Shown here piece after piece: positions 1 through 6,175 of a stretch of 6,803 bases of DNA. How positions within the stretch are numbered: the stretch's first letter is position 1; the number at the start of each line of letters is the position of its first letter. A program made the position numbers and the translations under genes. This DNA is from Campylobacteraceae bacterium (GTDB taxonomy: Bacteria; Campylobacterota; Campylobacteria; Campylobacterales; UBA6016). A model generated the notes under the pieces. It did not search any database and was not told where the DNA came from. It saw only the letters and a program-made list of their open reading frames with translations. The DNA lies in NCBI GenBank assembly GCA_022758985.1, contig JAEMQC010000014.1, forward strand, positions 1 to 6,803, in the 5' to 3' direction.

Positions 1-376
1 CAATGTCTTTGGGATAGAGGCTCTCAAGGCGGCGTACAGGGATGGTGATGAGTGGCGGGACGGAGTGGTGTCGTATCTGGGAGCAAATAGAGCTTTACTG
101 GATGAGTTTGTGGCGCAAAATGAGTTTGTGAGCGGATTTTCGCCGGAGGGGACATATCTTTATTGGCTTGATTTTTCGGCTACCGGGTTATCGCAACAGG
201 AACTCAGAGATAGATTTGCGGATGCGAGTGTGGCTCTAAGCGGCGGCGATTTTTTCTTTGGTGGACGAGAGAGCGTCTGTTTTCGGTTTAATTTTGCGAC
301 ACAAAAAGAGCGTGTAGAGTGGGCGCTCTCGGCGATAAAAAAAAGTTTTTTGATTTTTTGCGCCCCGGGCTTTTGA
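1..376 (+). CDS. MalY/PatB-family PLP-dependent aminotransferase / C-S lyase, C-terminal part (5' end outside window)
   Basis: The open frame enters from the left edge (first full codon at position 2) and stops at TGA 374-376, giving the last 124 residues of a protein that in this family is usually about 390 residues. The fragment begins NVFGIEALKAAYRDG, followed by EW and YLGANRALLDEF, which is the helix block typical of MalY/PatB enzymes. Further on are PEGTYLYWLDF and FRFNFA; in the latter, the Arg aligns with the substrate-carboxylate-binding arginine of fold-type I aminotransferases. The PLP-binding lysine would lie upstream of the window. Family members are cytoplasmic beta-lyases that split cystathionine (to homocysteine, pyruvate and ammonia) or cysteine, and some also have regulatory roles; the substrate here cannot be told. 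The GTG codons at 65 and 68 are internal valines, not starts, because the homology continues upstream of them. The last residues after AIKK (SFLIFCAPGF) look unlike the family and follow an A8 run. The gene converges on the c-di-GMP gene to its right. Confidence 0.85.
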   Translation, partial: NVFGIEALKAAYRDGDEWRDGVVSYLGANRALLDEFVAQNEFVSGFSPEGTYLYWLDFSATGLSQQELRDRFADASVALSGGDFFFGGRESVCFRFNFATQKERVEWALSAIKKSFLIFCAPGF

Positions 377-387
377 CCCGGTTTGCG
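361..387. terminator. candidate GC-rich hairpin at the convergent gene ends (weak terminator)
   Basis: CCGGG at 365-369 can pair with CCCGG at 377-381 around a 7-nt loop. An outer CGC (361-363) can pair with GCG (385-387) across an asymmetric bulge. The stop codon of the aminotransferase gene lies in the loop. Only three Ts follow on the plus strand and there is no T run on the minus side, so this is a poor intrinsic terminator. Its place between convergent genes is the main support. The remaining gap up to 434 is AT-rich and holds no gene that I can support. Confidence 0.3.
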
Positions 388-434
388 GAGTGTTTATGAA
401 GATTACAGCAAAATTATAAAAACTATTTGTGACA

Positions 435-2210
435 TTATCTTAACGAAGCGTATTTTTGGGGTGAGTTTTTGGCGCTTTTTTTGAGTTCGGCGATAGCGTA
501 TGTAATTTTGTCTAGCGTAATCTCTTTTTTGTCTTTGCCTATTATGATGGCGGCGCAGCTGGCTGAGAGTAGGTCAAAATTCCTCATAATCCCAAACCTG
601 TCTTTTGCCGTGATAAATCCAGCCTTTCTATCCTCTTTTGAATAAAACGACTCTGCATTCTGAGCAAATTTTTTTAAAGCCGTCTTTAGCGTTTTTTCAA
701 AATCTTCTATGGCGCCATTATCTTCGACCTTATAACCTATAAAAAAGTCATCCCCGCCGATATGTCCCAAAAACGGCTTAAACCTTGCGGTCTCTTCTTT
801 TATTGTGTCGGCAAATAGGAGTATTGCCCGGTCACCTTGCCTGAAGCCAAATTTGTCGTTAAATGGCTTGAAATTGTCCAAATCGAGATACGCTAATATG
901 TATTCGCTTGAAGTGTCCGTAATCGCTTTTTGAATAAATTCTAAGATAATAGCGTTGCCGGGGAGCTTTGTAAGAGGGTTTTGTTCTCTTGCAATCTTTA
1001 GATTTTTTTCGTTTAGGGCATTAATGAGCGACTTGGCGGATAAAAACCCTTTATATCTAAACTCCTTTGTAATAATAATCCCCTCTAGTTCGTCGTGGTG
1101 GGCGAACATATCGAGGATCTCCTCAAGTGGTGTTGTGATGTCGACTATCGGACAAGGGGTAATGTATTTGCCACTTTGTTGGTTTTGGATGATTTGGAGC
1201 CCGTATTGCGAGTAGATATAGCGGCGCAGGCTCTTCTCGGTTACTAGTCCAAGCGGTCTAGAGTTGGCATCCACTATCGGAAACACAGTCGCCCGCTCAT
1301 CTTTTTGGAATTTTTCTATGACGTTATTTATCGGCTCCGTGTTTAGTACGGTATCAAGCTGCAATAGCTGATTTAAGATGTGCGATACGTCCGATTCCCC
1401 GCTTCTTTTGTCCTCTTCCGCCAGCTCTTTTATCATAGCAACGGATAGCTTGATCTCTTTGTTTTTGGACGGTTTTTGGATAAAAAAGCCCTGCATCAGG
1501 TCACAACCAAGCTCCTTTAGCGTATAAAACTCCTCTTTGGTTTCAACCCCCTCGGCTATTACTATCGCCCCTCTGATGTGGGCTAGCTTGATAATTTCGG
1601 TGCAAAAAAGACGGTTTTTGCTGTATTGCTTGATGTTTCGTACCAAAAATTTATCTATCTTGACGGCGTCTGGCTCGGAGTGATAGAGTAGCTCAAAGCC
1701 GCTGTGTCCACTGCCAAAGTCGTCGAGCGCCACTTTGAAGCCTTGAAGCTTGTATGTGTTGAGGATATTTTTGGTGCTTGCGTATGTGGAGAATTTGTAC
1801 CTCTCGGAGATGTCGAAATATATGTTTTGCGGGCTGATATTGTATTCTTTGAGCAGTTGCCTCGTGTTGCCGGGGCTGTAGTCTAGCATCTCCAGTATTC
1901 TCGTATCAAGATTGTAAAAAAGCTTCAAAGATGCCGCCGCCGCTTCAGACTCATCCTTGGCAAGCTGTCGACAAAGCTCGGTAAATTTTACAAACACCAG
2001 CTTGCGCAGCTCCAAATCTATGTCATAGAGCACACCGTCTCTGTATGCTTCATCAAACAGATCGTCTATACTTGCAAAACCGCTCTTTTCAAACCCTCTC
2101 AGTAACGCTTCTACGCCGAATAGCTCCCCGTTTTGAGGGTTTACTATCGGCAAAAAAAGGTATCCGCAGTTTTGGATAGCTTGTTGCCATTTTTCGTCAA
2201 GTCTTATCAT
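435..2210 (-). CDS. EAL - CBS pair - GGDEF protein (cyclic di-GMP phosphodiesterase / diguanylate cyclase)
   Basis: This 591-residue protein has no evident signal peptide or membrane segment and is predicted to be cytoplasmic. Residues about 15-250 form an EAL phosphodiesterase domain with the motif EALLR (E34-R38), N100, D133-E136 (DISE), D163-D164 (DDFGSG), K184, E220 (AEGVET) and Q240 (LMQGFF). The catalytic set is thus essentially complete, except that the usual metal-ligand Glu of the E-x-T-E motif is Asp (D133). Residues about 285-400 form two CBS repeats, likely a nucleotide-binding regulatory module. Residues about 410-585 form a GGDEF domain with NPLTKLPGN, DLDNFKPFND and active-site GGDDF (485-489). 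The inhibitory RxxD site is degraded to R476-F-K-P479. Both activities are therefore possible, and the net direction of c-di-GMP turnover cannot be read from sequence. The ATG at 2210 has a GAGGG ribosome site at 2218-2222 and lies 3 nt after the kinase stop codon, so the two genes are surely co-transcribed and probably translationally coupled. It carries no receiver domain. Confidence 0.93.
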   Translation of the reverse strand: MIRLDEKWQQAIQNCGYLFLPIVNPQNGELFGVEALLRGFEKSGFASIDDLFDEAYRDGVLYDIDLELRKLVFVKFTELCRQLAKDESEAAAASLKLFYNLDTRILEMLDYSPGNTRQLLKEYNISPQNIYFDISERYKFSTYASTKNILNTYKLQGFKVALDDFGSGHSGFELLYHSEPDAVKIDKFLVRNIKQYSKNRLFCTEIIKLAHIRGAIVIAEGVETKEEFYTLKELGCDLMQGFFIQKPSKNKEIKLSVAMIKELAEEDKRSGESDVSHILNQLLQLDTVLNTEPINNVIEKFQKDERATVFPIVDANSRPLGLVTEKSLRRYIYSQYGLQIIQNQQSGKYITPCPIVDITTPLEEILDMFAHHDELEGIIITKEFRYKGFLSAKSLINALNEKNLKIAREQNPLTKLPGNAIILEFIQKAITDTSSEYILAYLDLDNFKPFNDKFGFRQGDRAILLFADTIKEETARFKPFLGHIGGDDFFIGYKVEDNGAIEDFEKTLKTALKKFAQNAESFYSKEDRKAGFITAKDRFGIMRNFDLLSASCAAIIIGKDKKEITLDKITYAIAELKKSAKNSPQKYASLR

Positions 2211-2213
2211 TTT

Positions 2214-4940
2214 TTAGCCCTCGTAAAGCATAAAGAGAGCGTTTTTTAGCCGTGAAAAACTCTCTCTAAATTCGTCATCTATCGCATCTTTGGCTCCCCC
2301 AGCCGCATTTTTGGCTTTTGTATTGAGTGTATTGGCGGTGTGGAGCTGCTCATCTAGTCCCGTACTAGCCAGTATTCCTTTCAAATTGTGGATTGCGCCG
2401 TATAGCTCTCCAAAATCATTTTGCTCAAGCGCCGCTTCGGCTTTTGTGATTGTTTTTTTGATGGAGTCGACGCATACGCCGTACAATGTCTTTGCGTCTT
2501 TGCCGGTAAGCCCCAAATTGTTTTTGTAGTAGGCAAACATTTGCCGCTGCATGTTGATTTTTGTCTGGTCGTGTTTTTGCACGATTATATCACAGCTTCC
2601 GTTGTTTTGACATTTGGCGGCATATTTGCCTAGCGCTTCCGCTACTTTGTCGGCGCGCACCGGTTTTGTGATGTAGTCATTTGCGCCAAGCTTCAATGCC
2701 TTTGCCATATCCTCTTTGAATGCGTTTGCGCTCATAACGACGACTGGAGTGGTCTTGTCAAACTCCCTCATTAGCCGTATCATACTGAAGCCGTCCAAAC
2801 GCGGCATCTGAATATCCACGAATACCATGTCAAAGCTCTCTTTGCGGACGATTTCCAGCGCCTCTAGGCCGTCTTTTGCGAATTTGATGTTTTTGATACC
2901 AAATTTTTTATCAAGCATGGCCGATATTAGCTCTGCGTTGAAGGCGACATCCTCTGCGATAAGAAGCTTTAAATCTTTGAATGCGTTGGTGCTAAAGTCG
3001 TATTTTAGCTCTAGCTTGCCTTGGTTTTTGTCTATTTTGCGCCCTAGTTTTAGCGGTAATGTAACAAAAAATTTTGAGCCATCCCCTAGTTTGCTCTCAC
3101 ATCTGATAGAGCCGCCCATAATTTCGCAGATATTTTTGCAAATATATAGTCCAAGCCCCGTACCGCTGAAGTTCTTTGATACCGTCTCTCTTGTTTGGTA
3201 AAAGGGCTTAAATATCTCGTTTAGCTTGCTTTTTTCGATACCGATGCCAGTGTCTTCTACTACTATTTCAAGCTCAATTTTGTGTTTACTTCTCTCTTTT
3301 GTTGTCGTGACTATCTTTACATAGCCATGTTTTGTAAACTTTAGAGCGTTTGTGATGAGGTTGACCAGTATTTGTTTAATCCTATCGGCGTCTCCTATAA
3401 GGTATCTATCTATTTTTGGATCTATAAACTCAAGCGAGACTTCGTTTTCACACCTTGAACTTACGATATTTTTAATCTCTTCAAGGAGCAAGCCGTAGTC
3501 AAACTGTGACTCAAAAAACTCCATCTGCCCAGCCTCTATCTTCGAGACATCAAGTACGTCGCTGATTAGGCGTAGTAGATGCTTGGAGCTTACAAGGCTT
3601 CTTTGGACGTAGCTTTGTTGCTCCGTGTCGAGATCGGTACACTCTAGCAGCTCCAAAAAGCCTATGATGGAGTTGAGCGGGGTGCGGATGTCGTGGGAGA
3701 TGGAGGAGATGAAGATTTTTTGGGTGCTTAGCGCTTTTTTGAGTTTGGCGTTTATCTCAATTTGCTCTTTTAGTGCGTCATCTACGAGGTTTACGAATGC
3801 GTCGGCAGGGGTGAGCGGGACTTTTATCTCTTTTAGATGTGAGTCGTTTGGTTTATCTTCTTTTTCGCTAAAAGTTATGATTATGCTAGAGTGACTAAGT
3901 TCCTCGGGCTCATTTTCTTTGTCTGCATATATCTCTATATCTCCAAAATACGATGCGCTCTTGCATAGACTGGCTAGGCTTCCAGGTATTGCAAGAGGGG
4001 TTTTGTTTTTGAAGATTTTTTTGAGAGTGTAGTCTGAGAAAATTAGCATTGCTGAGAGTGATTTGGCTCTTACCTCTTTGGCGCTCTCGTAAGACTCCGA
4101 GCTTATATTTTTGAGACTGGAATACCCTATTTGCACCATATCTCCACTCTTTATATCACCGCACATAACCGCTTTTTTGAAGTTAAACTCATCAATAAAC
4201 AATGCCTTTCCGGTAGATTGCGAGATTAGCGGAAATCTGCACGCCGCAAGTAGCGGGTCTTCTACTACTATATCTTCGCCTAGGAGTTTTTTGTAGGCCT
4301 CCAGCAGCTTTATTTCCTCTATCTCATACACAAATCCCTCTTTTACGTTTGTGACTTGAAGTTTTTTGCTTATCGGCTTAATCTCGGAGTTTTTATAGAT
4401 ATTGACCTCTAGGTTTTTGCCGCTGAGCATTACTACGACTAGTCCGCTTTTTATCTCTTTGCTATTTAATTTGACGGGAGCTTTAAAGCTCTCTGCGTAT
4501 GATTTAACACCCGCTATTTTTGTGTTTAGAGAAGCTAATGCTATACGTAACTCTTTTGGCAAAAGATGCGGCATGGAAGAAAATAGCAGCAGAGCTTTTA
4601 GCTCTTCATTTTTGTATTCGCTCAAAAAATCATCCGTGATTTCTAAGCTCTCTATCGCTTTAGCTTTTATGGAGGCTTTTTTTGTCATAAGAAACGTTAC
4701 AAATACTCCCTTGTCGACAAGCCTCTCGCCTATACATCCGGCCTCTATCCCAAAAGAGATTACGATGGCTTTTTTGTTTGTTTTTTGGATGAAATCGCCA
4801 ACTTCGTCGGCCTCTTTTTTGCTTCCGTTTTTGTATGCAACAAGAGCTAAGAGCGAGGCGTAAGTGTGCTCTTGTATGTTCTCTTCACAAAACTTTTGCA
4901 AATGCCTGATGTTTTTGTATTTGTGTGCAAAAAGCCTCAT
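2214..4940 (-). CDS. FIST-domain hybrid sensor histidine kinase (FIST-HisKA-HATPase-REC-HPt)
   Basis: This 908-residue protein has no transmembrane segment, so sensing is probably cytoplasmic. Residues about 20-360 resemble the FIST N and C sensory domains: VISFGIEAGCIGE near 59, FPLIS near 236, MLIFSDYTLKKI near 298, and a C-terminal SASYFGDIEIYA followed by SSIIITFSE, which matches the family's 'GEI ... T-x-x-L' ending. FIST is proposed in the literature to bind small molecules such as amino acids. A helical linker (about 385-408) leads to HisKA with H416 (SHDIRTPLN). The ATPase domain has an N box at N527/N531, a G1 box at D563-G567 (DTGIGI), an F box at IFKPFYQ and a G2 box at 593-598 (GTGLGL). 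The receiver has E663/D664, phospho-acceptor D709 (FVDIQMP), S737 and K759. The C-terminal HPt carries H851 (HNLKG). All relay residues are present, so a full His-Asp-His relay is expected. An upstream in-frame TTG at 5000 would add 20 residues but has no ribosome site and would overlap the divergent region; I chose ATG 4940, with GGAAG 8 nt upstream. It is the first gene of the operon with the EAL/GGDEF gene. Confidence 0.9.
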   Translation of the reverse strand: MRLFAHKYKNIRHLQKFCEENIQEHTYASLLALVAYKNGSKKEADEVGDFIQKTNKKAIVISFGIEAGCIGERLVDKGVFVTFLMTKKASIKAKAIESLEITDDFLSEYKNEELKALLLFSSMPHLLPKELRIALASLNTKIAGVKSYAESFKAPVKLNSKEIKSGLVVVMLSGKNLEVNIYKNSEIKPISKKLQVTNVKEGFVYEIEEIKLLEAYKKLLGEDIVVEDPLLAACRFPLISQSTGKALFIDEFNFKKAVMCGDIKSGDMVQIGYSSLKNISSESYESAKEVRAKSLSAMLIFSDYTLKKIFKNKTPLAIPGSLASLCKSASYFGDIEIYADKENEPEELSHSSIIITFSEKEDKPNDSHLKEIKVPLTPADAFVNLVDDALKEQIEINAKLKKALSTQKIFISSISHDIRTPLNSIIGFLELLECTDLDTEQQSYVQRSLVSSKHLLRLISDVLDVSKIEAGQMEFFESQFDYGLLLEEIKNIVSSRCENEVSLEFIDPKIDRYLIGDADRIKQILVNLITNALKFTKHGYVKIVTTTKERSKHKIELEIVVEDTGIGIEKSKLNEIFKPFYQTRETVSKNFSGTGLGLYICKNICEIMGGSIRCESKLGDGSKFFVTLPLKLGRKIDKNQGKLELKYDFSTNAFKDLKLLIAEDVAFNAELISAMLDKKFGIKNIKFAKDGLEALEIVRKESFDMVFVDIQMPRLDGFSMIRLMREFDKTTPVVVMSANAFKEDMAKALKLGANDYITKPVRADKVAEALGKYAAKCQNNGSCDIIVQKHDQTKINMQRQMFAYYKNNLGLTGKDAKTLYGVCVDSIKKTITKAEAALEQNDFGELYGAIHNLKGILASTGLDEQLHTANTLNTKAKNAAGGAKDAIDDEFRESFSRLKNALFMLYEG

Positions 4941-4947
4941 TTTGCTG

Positions 4948-4952
4948 CTTCC
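4948..4952 (-). promoter_or_regulatory. ribosome binding site deciding the FIST-kinase start
   Basis: On the minus strand GGAAG is followed by seven bases (CAGCAAA) and then ATG at 4940-4938. This is the only start in this stretch with a good Shine-Dalgarno match. The upstream TTG at 5000-4998 is preceded by ATTTTATTAA and has none. Confidence 0.6.
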
Positions 4953-4965
4953 AAAAATTTTTTGG
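4951..4965. repeat. 15-bp inverted repeat CCAAAAATTTTTTGG beside the FIST-kinase ribosome site
   Basis: The perfect arms CCAAAAA and TTTTTGG surround a single central T. The left arm shares its CC with the last two bases of the ribosome site of the minus-strand kinase gene (4948-4952). It could be a protein site or a bent A/T tract; the tiny loop makes an RNA hairpin with a full-length stem impossible. Low-complexity chance is a real alternative. Confidence 0.3.
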
Positions 4966-4983
4966 TAAAGTAACAACTCTTTA

Positions 4984-4999
4984 TGTCTAAATTTTGACA
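4984..4999. promoter_or_regulatory. candidate operator: near-perfect 16-bp palindrome TGTCTAAATTTTGACA
   Basis: TGTCTAAATTTTGACA matches its own reverse complement at 14 of 16 positions; only positions 5 and 12 of the 16-mer fail to pair. It lies near the middle of the divergent region, so a dimer bound there could affect both operons. No regulator can be named. OmpR-family proteins more often bind direct repeats, so the adjacent regulator is not an obvious ligand, and in such AT-rich DNA chance cannot be excluded. Confidence 0.3.
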
Positions 5000-5020
5000 A
5001 TTAATAAAATGTGGAAAAAT

Positions 5021-6166
5021 ATGAACAAACCAAAAACACTAGGCAGATTGGCGCTCACTATGACGCTAGGCGTCGTTGGTATAATGTCGGCGTTCGTGCT
5101 TTATATACTTTATAGTGAATATTCGCACTTTAAAGAGCCCTCCATCGAGATACTCGTGCAGCTACTTATTATGGCTCTTACCGTAGTGATAGGAATAGGG
5201 CTTTTTCTCGGTTTTTTTGTCTCCAGGGTAACAAAGGAGCTAGGCGCCATAACCGGATTTCTCAAAAACCATGATGCTAATCAGGCGGCTCTCGATGTTG
5301 ATGATTTCAAAATAGCGGAGTTTTGCCAGATAGCTCAAAATATAAACGAGATGCTCTCTGAAATAAAAGATAAAAACAGGGCGTTAAAAGAGCTAAACGA
5401 AAACCTCGAGCAATCCGTAGAGATAAAGACGAGAGTTCTTGAAAAGAAAAACGAGGAGCTAAGCGTCGCAAAGAGGCAGACTGAAAAAGCTCTGGCATCC
5501 CGCGATAAGTTCATTAAAGATTCGATACACGAGATAAATACGCCGCTTGCCGTAATACAAGCCAATATAGAGCTGTTGCGTCTTGGTGGACAAGGAAGCA
5601 AATATCTTGTAAAGATAGAGGCCGCCGTCAAAATTATTACGAATATATACGAAGATCTTAGCTACTTTATCAAAAAAGATAGGTTTATGGTCAAAAAAGA
5701 GGTTATAAACATATCCGAATTTTTGAAAGAGAGGGTGGAGTATTTTAAGGAACCCTCACAAGGGGCTAATATAGGAATATCGTTCGAGTCGCATGAGCAG
5801 ATGTTCGTATCGTTTGACAAAACCCAGCTTCAAAGAATATTTGATAATAATATATTCAACGCTATAAAATACTCAAAAGAGGGGAGCGAGATAAAAATCT
5901 CCCTTTTCCCAGACGGTAAGGGGAAAATTATATTCCAAATAGTAAACCGCGCGCTCTATAAGCCGGATATGGGAAGTATATTTAATAGGTTTTACAGGGG
6001 GCTTGACGCAAGGGGCGGTTTTGGCATAGGGCTTAGCCTCGTTTATCAGATAGCCGTGCAAAACGGCGTCGGTATCTGCTGTGCGGCGATGGAGGACGGT
6101 GAGGTTTGGTTTGCTTATGCGTTTAAAGACTTTTTCGAAGATGCGTTCAGTTCGCATGGATTTTAA
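5021..6166 (+). CDS. membrane sensor histidine kinase of a two-component pair
   Basis: This 381-residue protein has two predicted membrane helices (about 10-31 and 44-68) separated by only about a dozen periplasmic residues (SEYSHFKEPSIE). Positive residues flank both on the cytoplasmic side (K3, K5, R9; R69, K72). A long charged helix, probably HAMP-like plus coiled coil (about 70-160), leads to HisKA with H170 (IHEINTPLAV). The ATPase domain has an N box (N276-N280, DNNIFNAIKYS), an F-box-like IFNRFYRG and a clear G2 box GFGIGL (333-338). The G1 box is degenerate: the expected DxGxG is replaced by V308-N309-R-A-L. It should phosphorylate the response regulator that starts 9 nt downstream. 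In-frame starts further upstream are TTG 4994 and ATG 5009; I chose ATG 5021 because GGA at 5012-5014 gives the only ribosome-site-like spacing, though it is weak. The sensed signal is unknown; the tiny loop argues for membrane-internal or cytoplasmic sensing, or a partner protein. Confidence 0.9.
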   Translation: MNKPKTLGRLALTMTLGVVGIMSAFVLYILYSEYSHFKEPSIEILVQLLIMALTVVIGIGLFLGFFVSRVTKELGAITGFLKNHDANQAALDVDDFKIAEFCQIAQNINEMLSEIKDKNRALKELNENLEQSVEIKTRVLEKKNEELSVAKRQTEKALASRDKFIKDSIHEINTPLAVIQANIELLRLGGQGSKYLVKIEAAVKIITNIYEDLSYFIKKDRFMVKKEVINISEFLKERVEYFKEPSQGANIGISFESHEQMFVSFDKTQLQRIFDNNIFNAIKYSKEGSEIKISLFPDGKGKIIFQIVNRALYKPDMGSIFNRFYRGLDARGGFGIGLSLVYQIAVQNGVGICCAAMEDGEVWFAYAFKDFFEDAFSSHGF

Positions 6167-6171
6167 GGAGG
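6165..6171 (+). promoter_or_regulatory. strong ribosome binding site overlapping the kinase stop codon
   Basis: AAGGAGG overlaps the last two bases of the kinase TAA stop and sits four bases before the GTG at 6176. It fixes that GTG as the response-regulator start and suggests coupled translation of the pair, although the spacing is tighter than the usual 6-9 bases. Confidence 0.8.
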
Positions 6172-6175
6172 CGGC

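Larger units (their letters stand above)
4941..5020. promoter_or_regulatory. divergent control region between the two kinase operons
   Basis: These 80 bp separate the preferred starts of the two divergent kinase genes and must hold promoter elements for both, unless transcription starts inside the genes. It is strongly AT-rich. On the plus strand TAAAAT at 5005-5010 is one mismatch from TATAAT, but it would start transcription only a few bases before the ATG at 5021. On the minus strand CATAAA (within 4977-4985) is a weak -10 candidate. TTGACA at 4994-4999 looks like a -35 box but has no well-placed -10 before the coding start. I cannot name a confident promoter on either strand. Two short palindromes lie here and are listed separately. 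Confidence 0.5.

Noticed and set aside
337..359. A8-G-T6 then T6 as an intrinsic terminator
   Set aside because: The A/T stem is weak, lies inside the reading frame of the aminotransferase, and the T run precedes rather than follows the GC-rich hairpin.
396..419. Tiny open frame ATG to TAA in the convergent gap
   Set aside because: Only seven codons; GCGGAG upstream is a fair ribosome site but there is no other evidence of a peptide gene.
955..1215. Plus-strand open frame of 86 codons inside the EAL/GGDEF gene
   Set aside because: Antisense to the CBS region and low-complexity Ser/Ile/Phe; no support as a gene.
2827..3201. Plus-strand open frame of 124 codons inside the hybrid kinase
   Set aside because: It is antisense to the conserved kinase ATPase and receiver region, has no ribosome site or recognisable domain, and is Ser/Phe/Leu-rich as expected of a shadow frame.
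4402..4863. Plus-strand open frame of 153 codons
   Set aside because: Antisense to the FIST domain, with no homology or start signal; shadow of the real gene.
4994..4999. TTGACA as a sigma-70 -35 box for the plus-strand kinase
   Set aside because: A -10 box 17 bp downstream would fall on the start codon at 5021, and no good TATAAT-like hexamer is there; the hexamer is better explained as part of the palindrome or chance.
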